From: Asterella californica
Lineage: Eukaryota > Streptophyta > Marchantiopsida > Marchantiales > Aytoniaceae
Assembly: GCA_036924285.1 (NCBI GenBank)
Contig: JAYKYS010000010.1
Coordinates: 11,755,001 to 11,819,000 of the forward strand
DNA length: 64,000 bases
Reading direction: 5' to 3'
Positions 51,166-62,604 of the stretch are shown here, in pieces (positions within the stretch are counted from its first letter, which is position 1; every line of letters starts with the position of its first letter). The notes under the pieces were generated by a model. That model searched no databases. It was not told the DNA's origin and was given only the letters and a program-made list of their open reading frames with translations. Made by a program: the position numbers and the translations under genes.

Positions 51166-53624
51166 ATGGAAGCGGAGTTGGAATTCTCCAACAATCCACC
51201 TATAGCAGTACTCATGGAAGAAGCAACGGCAGCGAATGTTGGAGCTTCTGAACTCGGAATAGGTTCAGAAGCTAATCCAGTGTTGTTGGATTCCCATCCT
51301 TCCGATGTCGCAGCAGGATCAAGGTCAATGATCAGAATAGGTAAGCATGCTTCGAGTTCGTCACGAGGTAAAGGTCCGCAGTCATTGAAGAAACAACGTA
51401 TCTTAGAGAATTACAGCATTCGGAAGAACAACATTGGAGCCGATCCTGGTGAAACTATCTCTCCTTCCATGTTCATTTCTAGCAGTAGAGTCTCTGAGAG
51501 CACGTCAGATTCTTTTCCATCAGAAGAGTCGCAGAAGCTTAGAAATAGAACACTCGAAGAGACTTCTGTAGCTTGGAAAGAGCACTGGAAGGTGCAGTTT
51601 GAATGGGCTAAGTTTGATGAAGTTACTCGTCGGATATACTGTTTAGTATGTCAAGAGATGAGATCGAAGAGAACTTTTGTTGTTCAAGGTGGTACTAACA
51701 TCAAACTTTCTTCGTTAGTGGAGCACGCTCGATCGAAGGAGCACCAGATGCGGTTTTATGCTAAAGTTTCAGGCCAGAAGGACATGGCCACTACGATGAA
51801 GTCGCAACGTCTACATGTAGACACTGTGTTGTTAACGATGTTCCGTGCAGCCTATTGGGTGGGAAGAAAAACCTTGCATTTAGCAAGTTTCCGAAGCTAT
51901 GTGCAGTGCTCCGAGCATCTGGTTGTGAGCTTACAGACAAGCTTTATCAGTCAGATAAAGCTTGTACTCAGATGCTAATGCATATCAGCGACTGCATTCA
52001 AGAACGTTGTTTACGAAGGGTACGTGCTAGTCCATTCTTTGGAATTATGGTTGATGAGTCGACTGATATCAGTGTTACTTCCGCTCTTGTAGCTTTTGCT
52101 ATGTTTGTGTAGAACGGTTCTGTTCAGGTTAGCTTTTTGGGACTTGTACGAGTCGAAGATAAGGGTGCAGAGACTATTTCTGAGCAACGTATTGCCTTAC
52201 TGAATGTATGGGGGTTGGATCATGAGCGCTTCATTGGATTCGGATCAGACGGTGCCTCTGTTATGACAATGAAGCAAACTAGAGTTGCTGCTCGGCTGAA
52301 AAAGAATGTAAATCCTTTTCTTGTTTCTTGTCACTGTATTGCACATAGGACAAACTTAGCAGTTCTCTCAGCCTCCAAGCACTCTGCTTGTGCACAGATC
52401 TCTGATGAGATCGATGCACTGATAAACACCTGCTCTAGTTACTTCAAGCGTTCATCCAAACATCGAGAGCAGTTTGGTGCTTTATAGAGAGAGTTGGACG
52501 ATGCGCGTCGTTCACTGAAGAGGTATGTAAAAATTCGATGGCTCAGTCGAGCACAAGCTATCTCTACGCTTTGTGACTCGTTAGAGTCTGTACTTACTTA
52601 CTTTCGTGATGTTCCACCTTCAGAGGATCACGGGGTTGCACAGAGTGTGTATGGTAAGTTGAGGAGTTTCAAACTTATTTACTGTCTATACTTTTTGGCT
52701 GATATCTTGAGTTCTCTTGCACGGTTGAGTCTCGTCTTTCAGCAAAGAGTGGTCGATGTCTCAAGCATCGGAGGTATAGTAGCTGTAGAGATAGCTTCAA
52801 TTCGGATGATCTACATGGTGGAATACGTTGATCTAAACACATTTTTGCAGAACAATGACACCAGGTACCATGTTCTTCCTGATTATGGACCTGAAGGAGG
52901 TTTCATGAAACGTCTGTCATCAGAAATCAGAGGTAGCTTTTTCCATTCTTGTGAAATGCAGCGTTGTAGACTAGGAACTGATCTAGAAGCTGCAGTATCC
53001 TTCCAAAAAGAGTTCGTAGAAGTCATTTGTACTTCACTTGAAGAACGTTTCGTGGACAATGATGTCATTGGGGCGCTGAAGATCTTGTCTCCGTCCCAAA
53101 TGTCAAAGCAAATGGTAGCTTTGAAAAACTGAGGCATAAAGGAGATGGATCGACTGTCTCAACACTTTGGTCAGGTAAAGTATCTTCATGGTATATCGAA
53201 GGGTCCCATTCTGTGTTCAGCAGCATTGCAAAGCGAGTTCCTTTTGTTCAAGACTCATGCTGTTACTGAGTTTCGAGATCTTTCATTTGTTGAGTTATGC
53301 GCGATGATTGAACTTTCAGAGAGTTTAAAGGTGAAGTATCCTAACCTCTTAACTCTTGCTTGCATTGCGAGAGTGCAGTGCGTGAGCACTGCTCAGTGTG
53401 AGCGTGCATTTTTGTTTCAGAACTTGATCAAGAGTAAGTACCGCAGCCAGTTGTCTTCAGTGCATCTTGATGCACTCTTACGGTTGAATCTAGAAGGTCC
53501 TGCTGTGTCAATTTCAAATCCAGAGTTAGACGATATTCTCAGTGATGCTATAGATGTTTGGAAACGATCGAAGGAGTTTCGTTACTTGATCTCTAACCCT
53601 GAAGTACATTTGTCTTTATCCTGA
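51166..53624 (+). pseudogene. hAT transposase (ZNF862-like), inactivated
   Basis: Starts at ATG 51166. The N-terminal part (51166-51850) ends in a zinc finger with C-x2-C (YCLVCQEM) and H-x5-H (EHARSKEH). A one-base deletion in a ggtggga run near 51860 moves the reading frame. From there one frame runs to 53624 with three stops: TAG 52110-52112, TAG 52485-52487 and TGA 53130-53132. Catalytic-core motifs of the RNase H-like fold remain: GIMVDESTDIS and FGSDGASVMTM, then SCHCIAHRTNLA and KIRWLSRAQA. The C-terminal hAT dimerisation region keeps STAQCERAFLFQNLIKSKYR. Total length is about 820 codons, normal for the family. All three stops can arise by C-to-T or G-to-A change. Terminal inverted repeats and an 8-bp target duplication were searched for by eye and not found. 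Confidence 0.9.
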
Positions 53625-53689
53625 TTGTGAAGTAGATTTTCTCTTTTCTTGCTTTTGTACTAGTTTGTTATAGATCTAGATTGTTTTAC

Positions 53690-53765
53690 AGTAGCTGTAG
53701 GCTAGTGCCGGGAGCCTCTAATGGAGAGGAGCTTTTTGGGTTCAAATCCCGCTCTCGGTTTAATC
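53690..53765 (+). repeat. tRNA-like head (Pol III boxes), possible SINE fragment
   Basis: A-box-like taggctagtgccgg is followed by ctctaatggagagg and a perfect B box, ggttcaaatcc (53739-53749), then a cgctctcgg close. The inner block resembles the SINE heads at 48.6 and 49.7 kb. It lies just 65 bp after the hAT stop codon. No complete tRNA cloverleaf forms and no tail was seen. Confidence 0.4.
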
Positions 53766-55880
53766 TATTCGGTATTCTTTCGAGATTGTGAAAAGGATCC
53801 AGTATTGATTGGAGCCTAGTACACATCTTCCAGTTGTGTACTCCGCTCCAAGCAATTCTGGACTCTTTTCCACTTTACTCAGATGTTGAGGTATCATGAG
53901 GCTGAGGTACGACTGGCTATCTGGGACCCGGGTGTACATCGAGGTGAAGAGCAAGAACGTCCATGAAGAAAAGTTACGTAGTGCTCGACTCATTACTGCG
54001 GAAGTAACTGGAGTAGGTCCATCGGCCCGAGTGCAGTCCACGACATGGTTTTGTGTATATCCTCCTCGGCTATGAACGGTGAAAATGTAAAAGGTCAAGA
54101 GTCTCGCCAGAGTATGGTTTGGAGTCGAGAACGTCTTTAATTCACCAAGTAATCTACTTTTAGCTCATTGTAAGAAGATACTCTCGGATTTTCGACGAAG
54201 CTTTTATCAACTTGTTCAGAAAAATAACCGATGTAAGAAATACGAAGTAAGTTCCGGCTGGTAAGCGAATCACGAAAACGGTTATCACCGACATAGAAAA
54301 CCGGAAACCATCCGGTTAATATCTACTTCTGATTTTCAGCCGATACATGCGAAAAACCTAAGCGAACTATGGTTTCACTTTAAAATTTCCTTTAATATGT
54401 ATTTTCCTGTACTCCTCTTGTGTTGTACTGTATGTTTTCTTCCCTATGTTCTGTTACAAGTTTTGTTTACATGTTATTTCATATCAATTAGTTATTAATT
54501 AGTTACGATGTTAGAATGTCACTTCTCTGTAAAGGTTAGGATGTCGTTACTGTGGAGCCCGAACATTCCACTGTGTTTACGTCGTGGCTGAGTCGCATTT
54601 ATCGTCGTCAACCAGGGTGTTGACACGTAGATAGGGTTAAAAGGTCCGGAAGATAAGCAACGGTTCCCGATGAATTTCGGGTGGAAATGCATCCGCCTGT
54701 TGCGCGCCCTTACGACCACTGCTTCGCCACTATGCACACGTCACGTGTTCTGGACATGGCCCAGGGACAGAAGTCATAGGAAGTCACAGAAGTCACAGAA
54801 CCACCTCTCGCTCTCAATCTTCATTGCTAAAATGCGCTACAATGCAACCGTACGGCTAATGATGCGTCTCGTCCTGTCTGGAAGCTCTGCCATCTACCAG
54901 TGTTTGTCAGTGTCAGTCAGACGTCGCGTCGGGACAATTCTTTTCAAGAATATATGCATCCCAAGCGCGTTGCAGAGTAACTTGTATAAGAGGAAACGCA
55001 GTAGGGTGGAATTCTTGGATGCTGTTTGCTGTGATTATTCTATTCTTTATGATATGTTGTGTTTTCCTCTTTTAATGTTATGTATTCTTAATAAATCTAT
55101 TTATGGATTGGATATAGATGAAGTATGGATGCCCCATCAACAATAAAAGAATTGTTTTTCTCTAAAAAGCTGTATGCATTCTCATTTAACATCTAAGAAT
55201 GGTTGTTTGCTTTGTGGTATGTAAAAACTGTAAATAGTATTTCTAAATCAAAGACTAAGTTCATATGAAACAAAATATAAAAGCTGCAAAATTCTACTAA
55301 CCATTTATTATTTATACAATCCAGAGCTGCAGTCCAAAGATAACCCATAAACATAGTGTGTAAAGTCACGCTTCCATAAACTATAATGGGTCACTCTACT
55401 ATTTCCAGAAATGTAAATTAGAACCAAAATTTATTCCCTAACCTTTCTGAATGAAAAAATATAGATAATAAAGTAATTAAGCATGCTGCACTCTTCCACT
55501 ATCCATAGAACTTTTGCAGCACACCGAGAAGGAAGGGAAAACCTCTTTGGAGTGAAAACCTGAGTTCATTTCTTTTGATTAAATATTTACATCGGAATTT
55601 CTGTAATTCAACGTTTTAAATTTGTGTAAATAAATGTTTTCTATTTTTTTATATACACATATATTACCGTATTGACACAATGGTTCACTCCAGTATGTAA
55701 TTAAATAGCTTGCTGTATTGGATCTAAAAGTGGTTTTCCACACCGTCACTAAATTCGACGAATTGGGTCTCAGTGATTAATTGAGGAATTGTTTGGGCAC
55801 ATTGTCAATTTATAGTTAAAAAATATGATGATATTAATAATGTGCACCACAAAGATGACTATACATGTTTACTAAAACTC
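53766..55880. other. Unrecognised stretch with a 158-codon frame
   Basis: GC-richer DNA at 54.5-54.95 kb contains a tcacgtg motif (54740s), followed by AT-rich DNA. The plus-strand frame 54670-55146 (158 codons) changes composition halfway and has no domain that I recognise. Its segment LNKSIYGL resembles a reverse-transcriptase motif of copia elements but stands alone. I do not call a gene here. Confidence 0.4.
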
Positions 55881-55882
55881 TT

Positions 55883-57826
55883 TAACCATACGGTGCGAAG
55901 TAACCAAACCCGGTCACAAATATGTCAGCAAGTGGTAATCGTGTGGACGTTTGGGTCACTACGATACTTGCTTTTTGCTTGTCATGATGCGCCTGGTCTG
56001 ATAAGGGCGCATCATGACATTCTTTGAATAACTTAGTCCTAAGTTTTTCTTGTCTCACATAAACTCGACTTTGTTTGAACATGAGTAAGCCATGTCTCAG
56101 CTGCATGTTCTGCAACTTCACTCCTCTCTTGAGCCGTTCCAGGTACTCCTTCGCTTGATCGTCGCCCATGTAAGCTTCACGTATTCATCTCTCCAAGTCT
56201 GATTCCTTAAGATACATAGCTCGTAAAATTTGTGTTGACGATGAAAGATATTACTCCTTGCGACTCAAGAGTCAGGAACCACATTGTCCTTTCCCGCTTT
56301 GTGGATTAATTCCACATTCATGAGCGCCAAGGTATCGTGCCACCGTAGTTGCTTTGGCGTCACCCGATCTTGTGTCTCAAAGTACTTGAGCGAAATATTA
56401 TCGGTATACACTTGGGTTTGTGAAGTCTCAAGTAACGCCGTCATTTCCTCAAGCAATGAACTACCACAAACAGTTCCTTCTCATGAGTCGGTCTTCGACT
56501 CTCCGTCCCAGATAACTTCTTATTTCCGTACGCTACAGGTTTTCCATCCTGCATCAACACTCCGTCAATCGCATAGTCGTTCGCGTCTCTGTGCACTTCG
56601 AATGGTTTGTCGAACTCCGGCAGCTTCAAAACTGGTGCCTTTGACAAAATAGATTTGATCATCTGAAATGCATCATCCACCTCCTTGGTCCAACTTACCT
56701 GTGAGTCTTTTTCCGTCCAGTCCGTCAACGACTTTGCGATCTTTGAAAACCTCTTCACATACTTGCGGTAGAACTACGTCAATCCTAAGAATCGCCACAT
56801 CCCCTTAACTGTAGTCGGAGACTCCCAAGTCACAATTGCATCCACCTTCTGCATATCCGGACCGAGTCCTTCTGCACTAATGACATGTCCTAAGAAGTTA
56901 ATGCGTTCCAAACCAAACTCACTCTTGTCGACGTTGACAAACAGCTTATGCTCTCACAGCTTCGTCAACACCACCCTTTGTTGCTCCGTGTGCGACTCCA
57001 AGGTTTAGGAGTAGATCAAGATGTCGTCGATGTAAATGATGACAAACTCATCCATCTCCTCACGAAAAATTGTGTTCATCAATGTAGTGAACGTCGAAGG
57101 GGTGTTGCAGAGTCCAAATGACATCACCAAGAATTCAAACAGATCCGTATCTGGTTCGACAAGCGGTCTTCTCAACATCTGGATCAGCTATCCGGATCTA
57201 GTAATATCCTGACTTCAAGTCTATCCTGCTGAAGTACTTTGCGTCCGCTAGCCTATCAAAGAGGTCGTCTATCCTTGACAAAGGATAATTGTTCTTCACC
57301 GTCATCTTATTGAGTGCACGATAATCTACGCAGAGTCGTAACTTATCATCCTTCTTCTTTGCAAAAAGAACTAGGGCTCCATAAGGTGACTTGCTGGTTC
57401 AAATATGTCCCCGCACTAATAACTCGCCGAGTTGTCTTTTCAACTCAAGGAGTTCCACCTGATTGAGTCGGTAAGGGGCTTTGGAAGGTGGTTCTGATCC
57501 TGACAAGAGCTCGATCTTGTGATCCACCACCCGCCTTGGAGGTAACTCAGCAGGTAACTCATCCGTCAAGACATCCTCAAACTCCTTAATCACTTCGCGA
57601 AGCACCTTCGGAAGTTTAGTCGCGTCTCTTGATGTTTCCTCTTGTCCGTCACCTGTCATCAAATCTGCAACCCGCATCAAACACATGAATCCGTCGTTGA
57701 AGTCCATCTATTTGTCTTTGATCAAATTCATCGCAAAGTGGTCAATTTTTTGCGCCTTTTGGATCAGCCTCACTACCAGCTTCCGCCCTTTAACTCTAAC
57801 GTTCAACCTTGAAGGTTCCAGCCTAA
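55883..57826 (-). pseudogene. Ty3/gypsy pol remnant (RT, RNase H, start of integrase)
   Basis: Minus strand, several frames. Pre-RT region: ELPPRRVVDHKIELL (about 57545). [15 protein letters not shown] and [20 protein letters not shown] (about 57390-57300), [20 protein letters not shown], then an intact catalytic box [13 protein letters not shown] (YIDD codons at 57034-57023) and INFLGHVISAEGLGPDMQKV (about 56905-56850). RNase H: KPVAYGNKKLSG and THEKELFVVVHCL (about 56540-56450), IYTDNISLKYFE-like (about 56410), then QLRWHDTLALMNV. Integrase begins near 56100 (KECHDAPLSDQAHHDK) and is cut at about 55.88 kb. Many stops and frameshifts: dead. This is a different lineage from the RT at 11.3 kb, with the common plant YIDD type. 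The right edge is a sharp junction at about 57827 with plus-strand sequence of the other family. Confidence 0.88.
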
Positions 57827-58142
57827 GTTCCACAAGACGGATGGAAGACATTTCTATGGTATGATGGGTTATTCTTTCTATGTCTTCGCATATTGAAAGA
57901 TGTGTAGATTTAGAGGGGGTGATTGGATGGGAGGTTGGAGAAGAGATGCAATGAGCATGGATCTAGGGGGGATCATGGCCGAATTGCAACTTCAAGATGG
58001 CGATCAGGTTGAAGACTTGAGGATGAGGTTGATTGAAATGAGAGGGAGGATGACAACATGAGAACGAGTGTGCGTGCCGGTCCACTCCTTGGTTGGTATC
58101 TCTGATGCATACCGGAGGATGCACAGGTTTGGAGAGGGTGGA
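57827..58142 (+). mobile_element. 3' internal end of a second gypsy copy
   Basis: This 316-bp stretch aligns end to end with 62289-62604, the region just before the right-hand LTR, from acaagacggatggaagac to the purine-rich ggagagggtgga. It is therefore the 3' end of an internal region whose 3' LTR is 58143-60153. The rest of that copy is replaced by the minus-strand pol at the left. A purine-rich tract directly before the LTR (about 58130-58142) is the expected polypurine primer. Confidence 0.85.
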
Positions 58143-60153
58143 TGTCGTGTCGTGGACCGGCTCCTATCTGAAATTCAGACATCGATGCTTGTCGCTCCAA
58201 AGACACTCATGAGAAAGACAAGCTAGGCCTCATCTTGCAGACTTTTGGCGCAACTTCGGATCTTCACTTTTACCGCATCAATGGATAGAGCTCATTGTCA
58301 GCTTTCCATATGCACTTTGTCTACTTCGTTTGGACGCATAGTGGAGACGTTACAAGACTAGAAAGATGGAGAAAACAAGCTAGGCCCCAGCTTACGAGCT
58401 TTTGACGCAACTTCGGATCTTCGCTTTTATCGCATCAGTGGATAGAGCTTCTTGTCAGCTTTCCATAGGCACTTTGTCTATTTCAGTTGGACGCATAGTG
58501 GAGAAATTACAAGACTTGAAAGATGGAGAAAACAAGCTAGATCCTAGCTTATGGGCTTTTGGCACGACTTCAGATCTTCACTATCATCGCATCAGTGGAT
58601 AGAGCTCTTTGTCAGCACTTCATAGGCACTTTGTTTACTTCGTTTGGACGTCTAGCGAAGAAGTTATGCGACTTGAAAGAAGGAAAAATCAAGCTAGGCT
58701 TTAGTTTACTTGCTGACTGGGTATTTGAGACTTCAGGCGTTATATCAAAGACGCAAGGGATCTGCTTCCTCATTATTGATGAAAATTGATACATACAGAG
58801 ACTGACGTAAGGGGGCTGCTTAAGAGACTAGCTTGCATCTGCGATCTGTCAACGAACGGTTCGGGAGATTTGGAGGTCCAGTGCAAACGCGCAAGGCGTC
58901 GTTGGGTTCAGATCTGTGCATGTAAGTGTGGGTTAAGACGGTTCGGGAAGAGGTGGATCGGTGTGTGTGTACTGAGAGAAATTGAGACGGAGGAAGCAGA
59001 TTTGGGATTTTCAGTTACCTGTGAAGCAGAGTTGGACCGTTCGGGCCGTTCCGGAGTCCAAACTTGCTGTCCTTGGATCCATCGAGATCAGAACAACGAG
59101 TTCTTCAGGAAATTGAAGACGATACGAAGTTTCATCGGGTGGTTTGGGAGTTCTGAGTGAAATTGACTTGCAGGGAAGTGCTTACATCATATTTTCGTTC
59201 GCCTGCGACCTGAGATTGGGTTGTTCTTCGCGATCGGTGAGCCAAGATCTTTGTTCTTGGTGCCTACGGGATCAGGGAGTCTTCATCTACTCATAGGAGA
59301 AGACCATGTGTGGATTGGATTGTTGGTTTGAGTGTGGTGAGCAAGTTTGAGCCGTAGGGAGCTCGTCAGTTTTTTGCAACCTGCGACCAAATTTTTTGTG
59401 TGATTTTGCAAAGAGAACTCCAAACGGCTTGTTTGGAGTCTCGTTGGGTTCAGGATAGCTAGATCTACTTGCCAAAGAAGACAGATATCAGATCAAACGA
59501 TCCGTTTGAGCGGTGTGTGCGGTTTTAAGCCACAAGGAATAGTTTTGAAGGTTTGGTCACCTGCGACCAAAAATCGGTGACATCTCGGCTGTTGGGAATC
59601 GGATCTGAAGGTTTCTTGGGTTAACGGAGTCAGCGGAGGAGACCTTATCGACATCTGAAGTCCGTTCGGCAAAAGGAGAAAGTTCTTAGATAGGCTTTTT
59701 TTGATTTCTTCGCTACGGGTTTTGCTCTTTTGAGTTCGTTAGAGTTCTGGTTGGTTGTATACAGCTTGTGGTAGCCAGCTTCGGCTAAGAGCTTGTACAT
59801 GGATTTTTGTTTGGACTTGGGTTTGGATCGCGTGATACTGCTGTGGCTCTGTTTGTTAGCAAAGAGAAGTTTCTCTTGCTTTGAGCTACGTTTCGGTGGT
59901 TTTGGGTCAGGGTTGTGATTCAGGGGTTGTTTTTAGAGACTTTTGAAGTAGGTTACAGACCGCTCTGGTCTGTTTCTCAATTCTGTGCTCTTAGGAGAAA
60001 GGACCGGCAGTGTGGGGTACATTTGGAGTTGGTATATATCGCAGCATCCGTTTTCGTGGTTGTTTTTCTCTGTCTTGTTTCAGCACACAACATCTCCACA
60101 GTCAGGAACCTCGCATTTTCTTGGACATCCTTCACGCAATATCCGACACGACA
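58143..60153 (+). mobile_element. Complete Ty3/gypsy LTR, 2011 bp
   Basis: Starts TGTCGTGTCGTGGACC and ends ATCCGACACGACA, with perfect 10-bp inverted ends (TGTCGTGTCG/CGACACGACA). It holds three 156-bp repeat units. It is both the 3' LTR of the truncated copy at its left and the 5' LTR of the gag-only element at its right. The first bases of the internal region (tcggTGGTGAACTC) are a candidate primer-binding site, with TGG pairing to a tRNA CCA end; the tRNA is not identified. Confidence 0.93.
58216..58690 (+). repeat. 156-bp tandem repeat, 3 units, in the LTR
   Basis: Unit starts (caagctagg) are near 58219, 58375 and 58532, followed by the diverged terminal start near 58689. Confidence 0.85.
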
Positions 60154-60226
60154 TCGGTGGTGAACTCGACGTGAAGGTTCGGGATGGAGATTTCTGTATT
60201 TGAACTAGAAGAGGAGATCAACAATC

Positions 60227-61909
60227 ATGGACGAAGATGAAGATGGATACGATTGTTTGAGAGGATGCTGTGGACTTGGGATGATGGACATGTAGAAGAT
60301 TACGATCATGGGAGAATGGGACGATAGGACGAGCCATGACTATGGACGGGATGGATGGATCAGAAGGGATACCAGGGGTGCAGTTGGATGCAGCGATTGC
60401 ACGTTTGTTTTAAGCCTTCACTTTGTTTTTGCGACAAGAGCAAGGGAACCAACAAAAGGACGAAGGCACTTCGAATGGTGATCGACAAGCTCGATCTATT
60501 TGATGGGAGAGACATCTCAAGGTACTTGAGATGTTACAAGATGGAGATGGATTTGGATCAGGTATCGAAGAAAGAGATGATCGGGATATTCGAACTCGCT
60601 GCGGTGCTTGAGATAAGGGAGCATGTTAAGGGTGTAGCGAAGCGTTTTGGGAGGGGATATGTTTTCACATTCGTTGATTGAGGAGTATTTCTTGGGAAAC
60701 TTAGATCGGATGACCAAGAAATCATTTTTGGGATGGATCAACCAACCCAACAAGGGTTTGCAGCCTACAGAGCTGTTGAAGGAGTTCGAGAGACAATTCT
60801 CTCAACTATCTCGGGTGGACCAGTTAACCTTGGAGAGCTACAAGACGGAGCTGTTTCTTCAAGCTGCTGATGAACCATGGCAAGAGCGATTAGAGCTACT
60901 TCTGGAGGATGGGGAGGAAGAAGAAGGGTTGACAAGGAATTGGAAGGTTGTGCATGAAGCGGTTGAGCTTCTTGTATGGAGACATACAAGAGAAAGGGTT
61001 ACAAGGTTAACATCTGTATCACTGACTACCACACCAGTTCAGGTAGTATCTGAGATTCAATCTCCAGTTGCGATTGTAGAGGAGAAGGATCCAACCATCG
61101 AGGACCTATAGCAAACGATGCAAGATCTACAAGCTAAGGTTACTAGGTTGGAGGATAAGAGATCGTCGATCAAGACGGTGCTTGTACCCAAACCAACTTG
61201 GGTACATCAGTGCGTGTGGTGTGATGGTACTGACCATCAACAAGACGATTGCATCGACTTTGGAGAGTCTTTGCAACATGAGGTTATTTCGTGGGAGGAT
61301 GAAAAAGTTGCATTCACAAGTACGGGTACTCTCCTTCAAGCCAACGTTGGTAAAGGAGAGATGAAGAAGTTTGTGGATGATTACTTTGCGGCACATGCAG
61401 TTGTAGCTATCGAAGCTACAAGTTATGGTGCTAGGGTGGAGGAGATTGAACATGATCTCCATATGGATGATTTGGATGGGCACGAGGATCTAAGCAAGCT
61501 CAAGTTGGATACTGCATCCACGATGCAGAGCGAGAAGAAAGGACAAGAAGAGATTTCTTCGGAGAAGCAAGCTGGGAAGGATAAGGTTCAATAAGAAATT
61601 ATTCTTCCTGGACTGGCAATGGAGGATGATCCTTCACAACCAAAGGAGATGGTTGGGGTGCATACAATAGACCTGGGTGATATGGTTGCAGACAAACAAC
61701 AACCAGATGCAGAGATGATGACGATGGATGCGAAGGGAGGTTGGGAGGAGCGCATTCAAGATGTCAAGGTTGAATTCATTTCACGGGAGATCTTGGGTGC
61801 AACTTCAAGGGAAGTCGATGATGCCACCATTGGCATCATCAAGGACGAACGACTTGCTGAGGATGAAGGAGAGTGGACGGATGCTCTCGAGACTATGGGT
61901 ATAGGATGA
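60227..61909 (+). pseudogene. Ty3/gypsy gag, decayed, pol absent
   Basis: A gag-like reading begins at ATG 60227 (MDEDEDG). Matrix/capsid-like sequence follows: IDKLDLFDGRDISRYLRCYK (about 60485-60545). A frame change near 60640 leads into WINQPNKGLQPTELLKEFER (about 60733-60792) and ESYKTELFLQAADEPWQERL. A stop TAG lies at 61109. A complete CCHC zinc knuckle, CVWCDGTDHQQDDC, is at about 61211-61252, then an acidic stretch and stop TAA at 61592. The C-terminal domain (VKVEFISREILGATSREVDD) ends at 61909. It aligns with the minus-strand gag at 5.9-7.8 kb. No protease, RT, RNase H or integrase lies between here and the next LTR, so the copy depends on another element even before its stops. Confidence 0.88.
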
Positions 61910-62604
61910 TGGGTAAGTATGGCTTACAAGGGAGAAGCCATTGCTGAAGATGATTAGGGTTGAGAGGATGATGCTTGGGGGTTCAAAAAGTTTTCAGAAG
62001 AAGGTTGTGAGAATGATGCTAGGGAGGTAGTAAGGATTTTCAGAAGAAGAGATCATGGAGGATGATGGTTGAGGAAGATACCACGTACAGCGAGATAATT
62101 ATGGTTGCGATTGAGGATTTTGGTTGCAGCAGTGTGATTCTTTTTCTCAGAAAATAAAAAAAGAAGAGTTGGATACATAGGATGACATGTACAGACTTGA
62201 GGTTGAGTGTTACAGTCAAGATATATGGTGATGATTGGGATGAAGGGGATGTCTACTACGACACTTGGGTCACAAATCTCTACGGTGAGGTTCTACAAGA
62301 CGGATGGAAGACATTTCTATGGTATGATGAATTATTCTTTATATGTCTTCGCATATAGAAAGATGTGTAGATTTAGAGGGGTGATTGGATGAGAGGTTGG
62401 AGAAGAGATGCGATGAGCATGGATCTAGAGGGGATCCTGACCGAATTGCAACTTCAAGATGGCGATTAGGTTGAAGACTTGAGGATGAGGTTGACTGAAA
62501 TGAGAGGGAAGATGACAACATGAGAACGAGTGTGCGTGCCGGTCCACTCTTTGGTTGGTATCTCTGGTGCATACCGGAGGATGCACCGGTTTGGAGGGGG
62601 TGGA
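61910..62604 (+). mobile_element. 3' internal region of the gag-only element
   Basis: After gag the sequence jumps to a short open end of pol (YGDDWDEGDVYYDTWV and QDGWKTFLWYDE, about 62220-62330), skipping all enzyme domains. The deletion junction must lie between about 61910 and 62200. From 62289 on it matches 57827-58142. The stretch ends in a polypurine-like ggagggggtgga directly before the LTR at 62605. Confidence 0.75.

Noticed and set aside
54670..55146. 158-codon frame with LNKSIYGL as a copia reverse transcriptase
   Set aside because: The motif stands alone; no neighbouring copia RT blocks in any frame, and composition changes in mid-frame.
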